Origin: Mucilaginibacter sp.
GTDB lineage: Bacteria > Bacteroidota > Bacteroidia > Sphingobacteriales > Sphingobacteriaceae
Length of the DNA stretch: 7,655 nt
NCBI GenBank assembly: GCA_028288315.1
Contig: JAQBNY010000039.1
Location: 1-7,655 of the forward strand
Direction: 5' to 3'
This document shows positions 1 through 6,282 of this stretch, in pieces. The notes beneath the pieces are model-generated. The model saw only the letters and a list, made by a program, of their open reading frames with translations, ran no database searches and was not told the DNA's origin. Position 1 is the first letter of the stretch, and every line of letters starts with the position of its first letter. The position numbers were made by a program, and so were the translations under genes.

Positions 1-695
1 GGATAAAGTAAATAAGCAGCCTTGGTAGATAATATACCCAAACCAGCACCGGCTATAACATCGCTAAACCAATGGTCGCGGTTATACATGCGTAAAACAC
101 CGGTAGCTGTAGCAAAACCGTAACCAATAGCGCTGTAGCCAATAGATTTATCGCCTAACTCTTGCGACATAAACTCTGCTCCAACAAAAGCATTACCGGT
201 ATGTCCTGATGGGAAGGAATAATAATCTGAGCCATCAGGGCGCAGCCTGTGTGTTGCTTTTTTTACCGCGAGCGTAGTTACACCCATCATACCCTCGGCC
301 ATCACAAAAATTATAGTACGATCTATAAAGGTATTTTTTCCATGAATACCAACTAAATTTAGTCCGTATACTAATGCTACCGGTGTATATTGGAAATAAT
401 TTTCAGGGTGATGTCTGAAGTTAGGATGATCCTCTTTTATATCATTGTTTATGCTAACATCAAGCCTTTGTACCGGATGGAAAAAAAAGTTACTTGAACC
501 ATAAGCAACAAGCACAGCAGCCGGAACTAATGACCACGTTTTACTATGTAAATGTTTAACAGTATCCGGAGCTGTTAAAAGATCTTTTTTTAACGTATCG
601 GCAATGTGTACTTTTTTCGCTGTGTCTGCAGGTATTTGTTGCGCATTAGCTTCAAAGGCAATAAAACACAAAATCATGTAGAGTATTTTTTTCAA
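1..695 (-). CDS. PAP2-family phosphatase, exported (C-terminus beyond the left edge)
   Basis: This is a membrane-associated or periplasmic phosphatase of the PAP2 / type 2 phosphatidic acid phosphatase superfamily, which removes phosphate from lipid phosphates or undecaprenyl pyrophosphate; the substrate here is unknown. Reading the minus strand gives 231 open codons to the window edge. All three catalytic motifs are present: K145-X6-R152-P153, the P162-S-G-H165 motif, and R202-X5-H208-X3-D212. H165 and H208 should be the phosphoryl-transfer histidines. The start is a TTG at 693-695: it gives a good signal peptide (KKILYMILCFIAFEANA, then QQ), whereas the next ATG (675-677) would remove the lysines at its front. 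No ATG lies upstream in frame before a stop at 729-731. It follows the yncE-like gene by 25 bp on the same strand, so the two are probably co-transcribed. The family call is firm; the exact start is less certain. Confidence 0.9.
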   Translation of the reverse strand, partial: MKKILYMILCFIAFEANAQQIPADTAKKVHIADTLKKDLLTAPDTVKHLHSKTWSLVPAAVLVAYGSSNFFFHPVQRLDVSINNDIKEDHPNFRHHPENYFQYTPVALVYGLNLVGIHGKNTFIDRTIIFVMAEGMMGVTTLAVKKATHRLRPDGSDYYSFPSGHTGNAFVGAEFMSQELGDKSIGYSAIGYGFATATGVLRMYNRDHWFSDVIAGAGLGILSTKAAYLLY

Positions 696-720
696 AAGAA
701 CGTTATTAACTTTATTTAAA

Positions 721-1752
721 CTATTTCCCTAACTCAATTATATGAAAAGTACCGGCAACAACTTTTGGCCGTGGATGCGCGTTTTGAGCCGTAGGTGCAA
801 CAGGTTCGGTTTGTGCGGTTGGTAAAAACAAGTGGTGAGTACGCTCATCAATACCAATAGTACGCGCACCTTTTTCTGTAACTATATTTTCTACAAACTC
901 AAATTTATTAGCGCCCAACTCTTTAATTACTGATACTGTACCTTCACCGTTTGATGAGTAGGCCATTTTCAGTGCAGGGTCAAATACAACTCCATCACAA
1001 TCGCCAATTTTAAATTTGGCCAGGTTTTTACCATTTACTGCATCCATTACAACCATGGTTTGGTTACCACCGCAACCTATAAATAGGCGACCGGTAACCC
1101 TGTCAATTGCTAAACCAGACGGCTCATCGCCATTATTGATCTTATAACGGTTCTCTACCTTATATGTTTGGGCATTAATAACAACAACCTCATTAGTTGT
1201 TTCTGAGTTTACAAATATTTTGCCTTTCCCGTCAGAAACACCCGTTTCCGGTTTGCCGCCAAGAGGAATGGTTGCAACAACCTTATCCGTAGCGGGGTCA
1301 ATTACTGAGGCATCGTTACTGCGTCCGTTAAACACATATACCTTCTTGGAGAACTCATCATAAAATATAGCGTCAGGATTGGTTCCTACGGTTATTTTGC
1401 CAAGTTCTGCATTTGTTTTCAGGTCGAAAGCTGTACAATTGTTATCCTTCCCGTTGCTGGTATATCCTTTACCGAGTGGTTTAACCAGTGCAATACCATG
1501 TACACCATTGGTGTTAGGAATAACACCCAAAGAATCGCCGGTAGCTGTACTTAATATATTCACCTGTGAGCCATGTGATACATATATTTTTTTACCACCA
1601 GCATCAACGGTCACATAATCCCAACCGCCACTACTTTTTATAGCATATTTTTTTATGATGTGTAAACCCGATTTATTTTGAGAAAAAGCATTTAGAGAAA
1701 AAAATGCAATTATCAGGAATATTAATCCCTTTAATTTTGAGGTGTGTTTCAT
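721..1752 (-). CDS. Exported YncE-like YVTN beta-propeller protein
   Basis: A 343-residue secreted protein predicted to fold as a seven-bladed beta-propeller of the YncE / 40-residue YVTN repeat type. I chose the internal ATG at 1750-1752 because it is followed directly by a signal peptide (MKHTSKLKGLIFLIIAFFSLNAFSQ). The longer frame from 1854 adds 34 residues with no signal character. Repeats are visible as strands such as KKIYVSHG, KKVYVFNGRSND, GKIFVNSETTNEVVVINA, GRLFIGCGGN and KMAYSSNGEGTVSVI, each followed by a D-x-x-T/N-x-K turn. There are no heme motifs or obvious catalytic residues. Family members bind ligands or DNA, or serve as scaffolds, so no specific function is proposed. It is the first gene of a probable pair with the PAP2 phosphatase. 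Its upstream region (1753-1912) lacks the palindrome found beside the genes to the right. A weak -7-like element, TTTATTTG, is at 1832-1839 on the minus strand. Confidence 0.88.
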   Translation of the reverse strand: MKHTSKLKGLIFLIIAFFSLNAFSQNKSGLHIIKKYAIKSSGGWDYVTVDAGGKKIYVSHGSQVNILSTATGDSLGVIPNTNGVHGIALVKPLGKGYTSNGKDNNCTAFDLKTNAELGKITVGTNPDAIFYDEFSKKVYVFNGRSNDASVIDPATDKVVATIPLGGKPETGVSDGKGKIFVNSETTNEVVVINAQTYKVENRYKINNGDEPSGLAIDRVTGRLFIGCGGNQTMVVMDAVNGKNLAKFKIGDCDGVVFDPALKMAYSSNGEGTVSVIKELGANKFEFVENIVTEKGARTIGIDERTHHLFLPTAQTEPVAPTAQNAHPRPKVVAGTFHIIELGK

Positions 1753-1912
1753 ATGGTTATGGTATTTTATGCTATATACCTTTACATTCTGTAGAAATAT
1801 TGGAGTTGGGTAGTATAAAGCCCTTAAGATACAAATAAAAGGCCGGCCGTACATTCACATTACTTGCTAATTTAAAGCGATTTAATTATTTATAACCCCT
1901 ATCGGGAAGGTT

Positions 1913-2794
1913 TTAAATAACCACTCTGTTAAAATTTTCCGGAAAAACTAACAATGGCACGTGGATACTTTTTGCCAATTGCTGGGTATGGCTGCTTTTA
2001 AGAAGTCTTGTAAAAAAACTTTCTTGACGATGAACCATTGCCATAATATCAATACGCCCATTTTCTGTAAGCCAGTTTAATCCTTCATTAATACCTGAAC
2101 TTTGAATGCTACGATAATAAATGCGTGGATAATTAACCTTACAGGTAACACTGCTTAAAAAATCATCTATTTTTTTCTGTTCATCTGAGTTTATGTCATT
2201 TTCTTGTATGACATGTGTTATCAATATTTCTGCATTAAACGGGCGTGCAAAATAAACAAGAGATGCAATAATTTCTATATCCTGACTGCTTAAATCTGTA
2301 GCAAATGAAATTTTTTTTATTTCTTTAAAACTTACATTTGCGGGTATAAGGAGTAAAGGAAAATTAGCTTTTTCAATCATTTCTTTACTGTTACTCCCTA
2401 AATAGAATCTACTAAATGACCCCGCTCCTGACATTCCCATTACAACTATATTGGCCTTGTGCTCATCTACCAAATTCATAACATAATCAGTCACCTCACC
2501 CCTGTCATTATTATATGTAAACGTGGGATGAAAAGAGCCTGGGTTATCTATGGCTTGTTCTTCCTGAGATAATTTCTCAACCAAATATTCAAACTCTGTC
2601 TCGGCATCTTTTTTTAGTGAGTCATAATCTTCTAATGGCCATGCTACCTGAGCAGCCATAACAGATTCAGCAGGCACTTTAATTGCAGTACAAAGTTCAA
2701 TTGCTGCATTAAATTTTTTGGCCAGATGAATTGCATAACGAGCGGCAGTATAGGCTGCAGGCGAAAAATCAGTTGGTACAAGTATTGTTTTCAT
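1913..2794 (-). CDS. Tandem-domain universal stress protein (UspA family), ATP-binding type
   Basis: A 293-residue cytoplasmic protein made of two UspA domains, about residues 1-152 and 159-293. Domain 1 opens with MKTILVPTDFS (Asp9 conserved) and ends with an intact nucleotide motif G-2X-G-9X-G-S: G120-M-S-G123, then nine residues, then G133-S134. It should therefore bind ATP like MJ0577-type USPs. Domain 2 begins KKISFATDLS but its motif region (MVHRQESFFTRLLKSSHT) has lost the glycines, which is common in Bacteroidota tandem USPs. USPs act in survival under starvation or energy limitation; in Pseudomonas aeruginosa some are under the FNR homologue Anr and support anaerobic survival, and in mycobacteria some belong to the heme-kinase DosR regulon. 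Two copies of the ATGAT-N4-RTCAT palindrome lie in its 118 bp upstream gap, suggesting control by the Crp/Fnr-type regulator encoded at 5155-6204. Start ATG at 2792-2794. Confidence 0.93.
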   Translation of the reverse strand: MKTILVPTDFSPAAYTAARYAIHLAKKFNAAIELCTAIKVPAESVMAAQVAWPLEDYDSLKKDAETEFEYLVEKLSQEEQAIDNPGSFHPTFTYNNDRGEVTDYVMNLVDEHKANIVVMGMSGAGSFSRFYLGSNSKEMIEKANFPLLLIPANVSFKEIKKISFATDLSSQDIEIIASLVYFARPFNAEILITHVIQENDINSDEQKKIDDFLSSVTCKVNYPRIYYRSIQSSGINEGLNWLTENGRIDIMAMVHRQESFFTRLLKSSHTQQLAKSIHVPLLVFPENFNRVVI

Positions 2795-2811
2795 ATATAA
2801 TATTTAACCTT

Positions 2812-2819
2812 CAAATTTT
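2812..2819 (-). promoter_or_regulatory. Candidate -7 element for the 1913-2794 stress-protein gene
   Basis: AAAATTTG on the minus strand matches TAnnTTTG at five of six fixed bases. It ends 17 bp before the ATG and has no -33 TTG. It sits at class II spacing from site A. Confidence 0.35.
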
Positions 2820-2840
2820 GAAAGAACGGTATTTAAATAG

Positions 2841-2856
2841 AATGATTAAGGTCATT
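2841..2856. promoter_or_regulatory. Crp/Fnr-type palindrome, site A (uspA-like gene, proximal)
   Basis: Perfect inverted repeat AATGA-N6-TCATT. Its centre (2848.5) is 29.5 bp upstream, on the minus strand, of a -7-like AAAATTTG (2819-2812), the spacing of a class II activator site. It is 32 bp, about three helical turns, from site B. Assignment to the regulator at 5155-6204 is inferred from its FNR-like recognition helix. Confidence 0.7.
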
Positions 2857-2872
2857 AATGGAAAAAATATAA

Positions 2873-2888
2873 AATGATTCCCATCATT
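2873..2888. promoter_or_regulatory. Crp/Fnr-type palindrome, site B (uspA-like gene, distal)
   Basis: Perfect six-base arms around a four-base spacer, AATGAT-TCCC-ATCATT, which is the FNR box layout (TTGAT-N4-ATCAA) with changed outer bases. This is the best-formed copy in the window. It lies just downstream of the stop codon of the 2913-3743 gene and upstream of site A. Confidence 0.72.
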
Positions 2889-2912
2889 CCTTTTATTTAA
2901 CCTAATGAAATA

Positions 2913-3743
2913 TTAATAAGGGAAAACTAATAAAGGAACAGTGATGTGTTCAGGCAAGGTTTTATTTATATATCTTCCAAAAATCTCTTTAAAATGAAAT
3001 CGGTGGTTAACTACTGCTAACAAATCATTTTGTAATGCATCTATCATCACATGAACAGCTTTTGTAACGTCTCTTTCCTTTGTATTATTTAAATACAAGC
3101 GGTCGTAATTTATATTATTGCATACTTCATCACTAAAAAGCTTTAAAGCATATTCCTGCTCCATATGGGGTAACCCTCTTGCCGAAAGATGCATAATAGA
3201 AATATCAGCATTAAAAAACTTTGCAAATCTGGCTAAATACCTAACAATTTCAATCCGGCAATATCTCAAATCTGATAAGTAAACAATCCTTTCAAAATGC
3301 TTTAACTTCCAATTAGCCGGCACTAACAATACCGGACACTTTACTTTATTAAGTAAGCAGCTAATATTTATATTAGTAAGGTTAACATTTGGCAAACTAG
3401 TGTTCATTCCCTGTATAATTAGCCATATGTTTTTTCTGTTTATTTCTTGAGCAATATATTTTTCTTTAATTCCAGAAAAATCAACCTCATTTATTGACCG
3501 CATAAACCTGTCTGGTAAATCATGGCCCCCTGCCTCCTGTCCAAAATCATTCTCAAATTCATGATGGCCTACCAATAGTTCATTTACTTCCGCCATTTTA
3601 ATTTTCTCAGGCATAAGAGTATTTGCTTTACAAATATTGGCTACTAATATTTCAGCTTCGACCTGATGTGCTATTAATAGCGCCAGTTTATATGCATTTT
3701 CTGCTTCAACAGAATTGTCATTAATTACAAGAATGCTTTTCAT
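2913..3743 (-). CDS. Tandem-domain universal stress protein, degenerate nucleotide motifs
   Basis: A 276-residue paralogue of its downstream neighbour, with the same two-domain layout: domain 1 at about residues 1-143 (MKSILVINDNS to CPVLLVPANW) and domain 2 at about 149-276 (ERIVYLSDLR to VPLLVFPY). Unlike the neighbour, the nucleotide-binding loop is lost in both halves. Domain 1 reads I-I-Q-G112-M-N-T-S with no second glycine and no Gly-Ser/Thr at the end. Domain 2 reads V-N-H-R-F-H-F-K-E-I-F-G. I infer that it does not bind ATP in the classical way and may act by pairing with another USP. It is divergent from the sensor kinase gene, sharing the 227 bp region 3744-3970, which holds three palindromic operator-like sites. 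A separate 118 bp gap with two such sites precedes the next USP gene, so the two genes need not be one transcript. Start ATG at 3741-3743. Confidence 0.88.
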   Translation of the reverse strand: MKSILVINDNSVEAENAYKLALLIAHQVEAEILVANICKANTLMPEKIKMAEVNELLVGHHEFENDFGQEAGGHDLPDRFMRSINEVDFSGIKEKYIAQEINRKNIWLIIQGMNTSLPNVNLTNINISCLLNKVKCPVLLVPANWKLKHFERIVYLSDLRYCRIEIVRYLARFAKFFNADISIMHLSARGLPHMEQEYALKLFSDEVCNNINYDRLYLNNTKERDVTKAVHVMIDALQNDLLAVVNHRFHFKEIFGRYINKTLPEHITVPLLVFPY

Positions 3744-3794
3744 AGTAACCGGTTTAAACTATTGTAAAGTTTAAGAATTTACAGTTCAAAAAAC

Positions 3795-3808
3795 ATGATT
3801 GCCGTCAT
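3795..3808. promoter_or_regulatory. Crp/Fnr-type palindrome, site C (2913-3743 stress-protein gene)
   Basis: ATGAT-TGCC-GTCAT: outer ATGA/TCAT arms are perfect, with one inner T/G mismatch. It is centred 58 bp upstream of the minus-strand start codon at 3743. A poor -7 candidate (TAAACTTT, minus strand from 3773) lies 28.5 bp from the centre, so the promoter position is uncertain. Confidence 0.65.
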
Positions 3809-3872
3809 AAAACTATGTGGGATAGGTCAAATAATCCAGTACATAGTGCACACAAAATTTAACTAACTTCAA

Positions 3873-3886
3873 ATGATTTACATCAC
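3873..3886. promoter_or_regulatory. Crp/Fnr-type palindrome, site D (kinase-regulator operon)
   Basis: ATGAT-TTAC-ATCAC, matching the repeated palindrome except for the last outer base. Its centre (3879.5) is 51.5 bp before the candidate -7 element at 3931-3938, near the class I position. It suggests that the regulator acts on its own operon. Confidence 0.55.
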
Positions 3887-3930
3887 TTTTTATCTTGAAA
3901 CAGATTACACATTGTGCAAAACCATTAATT

Positions 3931-3938
3931 CATATTTG
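3931..3938 (+). promoter_or_regulatory. Candidate -7 element for the kinase-regulator operon
   Basis: CATATTTG matches the Bacteroidota -7 consensus TAnnTTTG at five of six fixed bases. A TTG at 3912-3914 could serve as the -33 element, though the 16 bp gap is shorter than usual. It is 32 bp upstream of the kinase start codon. Confidence 0.35.
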
Positions 3939-3951
3939 TGATAAGGATCAT
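3938..3951. promoter_or_regulatory. Crp/Fnr-type palindrome, site E (over the predicted kinase transcription start)
   Basis: GTGAT-AAGG-ATCAT, one outer base off the shared palindrome. It begins at the last base of the candidate -7 element and ends 19 bp before the kinase ATG. Binding here would block transcription, so it could be an autorepression site. This is inference from position only. Confidence 0.5.
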
Positions 3952-3970
3952 TAAAGGTTAAATTTAATAC

Positions 3971-5158
3971 ATGGAAAATGCATCTTTATTAAACGCGATC
4001 ATTCAAAATGCAATTGATGGAATTATTACCATAGATGAACACGGATTAATTGAAACTATAAATCCTGCTGCATGTAAACTATTTGATTACACACCTCAGG
4101 AAGTTATTGGCAAAAATGTTTCTTTCTTGATGCCCCCACCAGACCGTAGCCAACATGATGAATATATTAGGCGTTACCAGCATACTCATGTACCTCATAT
4201 AATTGGTATAGGCCGCGAAGTAATGGGTTTACGTAAAGATGGTTCTGTATTCCCATTCAGGCTGGGTGTAAGCGAAGTTAAATATTCAGGAAGAATAATT
4301 TATACAGGCTTTATACATGACCTAAGTAAGCAGAAACAGGCAGAAGACCAGTTAAAAGAATATGCATCGCATTTAGAAGAACTTGTGGACGAGCGAACCT
4401 TATCATTAAAAAAAACTGTGCAAGCATTGCAAAAAGCCAAAGAAGAAGTAAGTATTTCTCTTGAAAAAGAGAAAGAGCTTAACCAATTAAAAAGCAGGTT
4501 TGTTTCAATGGCCTCACATGAATTCCGCACGCCATTAAGTGCAGTACAGCTCTCGGCATCATTAGTTGATAAATACGCTCAACCTTTCAAGAGTGAACAT
4601 ATTAGTAAGCATGTTGCCAAAATCAAAAACTCTGTAGGTAACCTTACAGCTATACTTAATGATTTTTTATCGCTCGAAAAACTTGAAACCGGAAAAGTTG
4701 AACCCACCTTTACACCATTTGATCTGGTTAAGTTTTCTGAGGAAATTACCGAAGAAATGCAATTGGTGGCTAAACAAGACCAAAAGATTATTTATAAGCA
4801 CAGGGGCAAAATAAACACTATAAGCCTTGATCAAAATTTACTTAAAAACTGCATTATCAATCTAATGGGAAATGCCATAAAGTATTCGGGCCAAAATACT
4901 TTTATTGAATTTAATACAGAAGTTACCGAAACCACTTGTGTTATAACCATTCGGGATAACGGTATAGGAATACCAGATGCTGATCAAAAACATTTGTTTG
5001 AACCATTTTTTCGTGCACACAATACAGGCAATATCCCGGGAACGGGTTTAGGGCTAAATATTGTGGCACGCTATACAAAACTGATGAATGGAAAAATTGA
5101 TTTTAAGAGTGTTGTTAAACAGGGTACAGTATTTACAATTTCATTTATTACATCATGA
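3971..5158 (+). CDS. FixL-like soluble PAS sensor histidine kinase, predicted heme/O2 sensor
   Basis: A 395-residue cytoplasmic kinase with no membrane segment. Order: PAS domain (about 3-120), coiled-coil linker (about 122-176), HisKA with phospho-acceptor H183 in S-H-E-F-R-T-P-L, and HATPase_c (about 280-395) with N-box N297/N301, G1 box D329-N-G-I-G333, F-box around F343-F347, and G2 box G357-T-G-L-G361. The PAS segment closely resembles the heme-PAS of Bradyrhizobium FixL from N-V-x-x-L-M-P through H-D-x-Y-I, P-H-I-I-G-I-G-R and Y-T-G-F. H62 aligns with the heme ligand His200, R68 with Arg206, H76 with His214, R82 with the O2-binding Arg220, L98 with Leu236 and V100 with Ile238, all at exact spacing. 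I infer O2-regulated autophosphorylation, kinase-active without O2 as in FixL; NO or CO sensing is an alternative. Its stop overlaps the regulator's start by 4 bp, marking the pair as cognate and translationally coupled. Confidence 0.93.
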   Translation: MENASLLNAIIQNAIDGIITIDEHGLIETINPAACKLFDYTPQEVIGKNVSFLMPPPDRSQHDEYIRRYQHTHVPHIIGIGREVMGLRKDGSVFPFRLGVSEVKYSGRIIYTGFIHDLSKQKQAEDQLKEYASHLEELVDERTLSLKKTVQALQKAKEEVSISLEKEKELNQLKSRFVSMASHEFRTPLSAVQLSASLVDKYAQPFKSEHISKHVAKIKNSVGNLTAILNDFLSLEKLETGKVEPTFTPFDLVKFSEEITEEMQLVAKQDQKIIYKHRGKINTISLDQNLLKNCIINLMGNAIKYSGQNTFIEFNTEVTETTCVITIRDNGIGIPDADQKHLFEPFFRAHNTGNIPGTGLGLNIVARYTKLMNGKIDFKSVVKQGTVFTISFITS

Positions 5159-6204
5159 GCAAACATATTTTAATTATTGAAGACAATAATGATATAAGGG
5201 AAAATATAGTAGAAATTTTGGAACTGGCAGATTTTCAAGTATACCAGGCCAATAATGGTAAAACAGGCATTGAATTAGCAGTTAAGCATAAGCCTGATAT
5301 TATTTTATGCGATATTATGATGCCTGATTTGGATGGCTATGGCGTTTTATATATGTTAAATAAAAACCCCAAAACTGCCGCTATACCCTTTATATTTTTA
5401 ACCGCCAAAGCCGAACGGATTGATTTGCGTAAAGGTATGGAAATGGGTGCTGATGATTATTTAACCAAGCCCTTTGATGATATTGAGCTTTTAGGTGCTA
5501 TTGAAAGCAGATTAAAGAAAAGGGATACTCAACAAAATTTCTACAGTAATTCTTTAGATAAATTAAATAATCTGATATCAAAAAATGGTGGCCTTGCTGA
5601 ACTGAAAAAAATTATAGCCGAAAGGAAAAGCCGTCAATTTAAAAAGAACCAGATTATATACTATAATGGTGATAAAGGAAACGGATTATATATTGTAATT
5701 AGTGGCAAGGTAAAAACAGTAAAACTAACCGAAGGTGGCAGGGAATTAATGACCGGCATATTTTCATCTGACGATTACCTTGGGGTAAATGCTATGTTAT
5801 CTAACGAACCATATTCAGATACGGCTTCGGCTTTGGAAGATACCCAGGTATGTATTATACCCAAAGAGCAATTAGATGAACTGATCAACTTATACCCCGA
5901 AGTGGCAAGAGAATTTATCAATATTATGGCAAATGATGTGCGTGAAAAAGAAGAACAATTGCTCCAGCTCGCCTATCATTCAGTAAGAAAACGGATGGCC
6001 GAAGCTTTATTGCGATTATACCGCCAAGGCAACAATAATGAAAGCTTTAAGATTAGCCGCGAAGATATGGCCTCTATGGCTGGTATGGCTACAGAAACCG
6101 TTAGCCGTACCCTTACCGATTTTAAAGAAGAAGGCCTTATAGAAAAAAAGGGGAGTTTAATTACAATTTTGGATGTAAAACATCTTGCTAAAATGAAAAA
6201 CTGA
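5155..6204 (+). CDS. Response regulator fused to a Crp/Fnr transcription factor
   Basis: A 349-residue two-part regulator. Residues 1-120 are a receiver: E9/D10 acidic pocket, phospho-acceptor D53 in L-C-D-I-M-M-P-D, T83 and K105. Residues 121-155 are a linker. Residues about 158-265 form a cyclic-nucleotide-binding-type beta-roll (Y-N-G-D-K-G-N-G-L-Y-I-V-I-S-G-K) and dimerisation helix. Residues about 270-345 form a Crp-type winged helix-turn-helix, with recognition helix A-T-E314-T-V-S317-R318-T-L. The E-x-x-S-R pattern is that of FNR and FixK proteins, which read TGA half-sites. Only two cysteines occur (C52, C233), so FNR-type 4Fe-4S sensing is excluded; the input should be phosphorylation by the kinase just upstream. 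The conserved R-x-A cAMP contact of E. coli CRP is not evident (P220-Y-S-D-T-A-S reads without it). The fusion combines the FixJ and FixK roles. Matching palindromes occur in the neighbouring promoters. ATG lies inside the kinase stop (ATGA overlap). Confidence 0.94.
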   Translation: MSKHILIIEDNNDIRENIVEILELADFQVYQANNGKTGIELAVKHKPDIILCDIMMPDLDGYGVLYMLNKNPKTAAIPFIFLTAKAERIDLRKGMEMGADDYLTKPFDDIELLGAIESRLKKRDTQQNFYSNSLDKLNNLISKNGGLAELKKIIAERKSRQFKKNQIIYYNGDKGNGLYIVISGKVKTVKLTEGGRELMTGIFSSDDYLGVNAMLSNEPYSDTASALEDTQVCIIPKEQLDELINLYPEVAREFINIMANDVREKEEQLLQLAYHSVRKRMAEALLRLYRQGNNNESFKISREDMASMAGMATETVSRTLTDFKEEGLIEKKGSLITILDVKHLAKMKN

Positions 6205-6214
6205 TTAGCATCAT
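6201..6214. promoter_or_regulatory. Crp/Fnr-type palindrome, site G (dehydrogenase, distal)
   Basis: CTGAT-TAGC-ATCAT with perfect TGAT/ATCA arms. It incorporates the stop codon (TGA, 6202-6204) of the regulator gene. Its centre is 50.5 bp before the dehydrogenase -7 element and 22 bp, two helical turns, from the weaker site H. Confidence 0.55.
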
Positions 6215-6223
6215 TCTTTTGTC

Positions 6224-6235
6224 TGATCTGGCTCA
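6224..6235. promoter_or_regulatory. Weak Crp/Fnr-type palindrome, site H (dehydrogenase, proximal)
   Basis: Only the TGA-N6-TCA core is kept (CTGATCTGGCTCAA in context). Its centre lies 28.5 bp before the perfect -7 element, close to the class II spacing, and it occupies the place where a -33 TTG would be expected but is missing. Confidence 0.35.
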
Positions 6236-6257
6236 ATACCAGGCCTTTATTTAACGA

Positions 6258-6265
6258 TACATTTG
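6258..6265 (+). promoter_or_regulatory. Bacteroidota -7 promoter element for the dehydrogenase gene
   Basis: TACATTTG is a perfect match to TAnnTTTG, 17 bp upstream of the ATG. No TTG occurs at the usual -33 distance, which fits a promoter that needs an activator. It shows that the dehydrogenase can be transcribed independently of the kinase-regulator operon. Confidence 0.55.
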
Positions 6266-6282
6266 TTTTCAAACTTATTGTT

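Noticed and set aside
1841..1848. GC-rich palindrome GGCCGGCC (an FseI site) in the AT-rich leader of the yncE-like gene
   Set aside because: Striking for composition, but a single eight-base palindrome with no second copy or flanking structure to give it a role.
1753..1854. 34-residue N-terminal extension of the yncE-like gene from the ATG at 1854
   Set aside because: The extension precedes a complete signal peptide starting at the 1752 ATG, so it would bury the export signal; it is better read as the leader region.
1894..1912. Possible terminator hairpin downstream of the 1913-2794 gene (CCC-TATC-GGG, with outer AACC/GGTT)
   Set aside because: The stem is only three G-C pairs with mismatches, and no run of U follows on the minus strand.
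2810..2822. Palindrome TTCAAA-T-TTTGAA just upstream of the 1913-2794 gene
   Set aside because: It occurs once, is low-complexity, and overlaps the candidate -7 element, which explains half of it.
3908..3916. CACA-T-TGTG palindrome and nearby GTGCAC in the kinase promoter region, as a cAMP-CRP site
   Set aside because: The arm spacing does not fit TGTGA-N6-TCACA, and no second copy is found in the window.
6228..6242. CTGG-N7-CCAG inverted repeat followed by a T-rich stretch, as a terminator of the regulator gene
   Set aside because: A four-base stem is too weak, and the stretch after it (GCCTTTATTT) is interrupted; it also overlaps operator-like site H.
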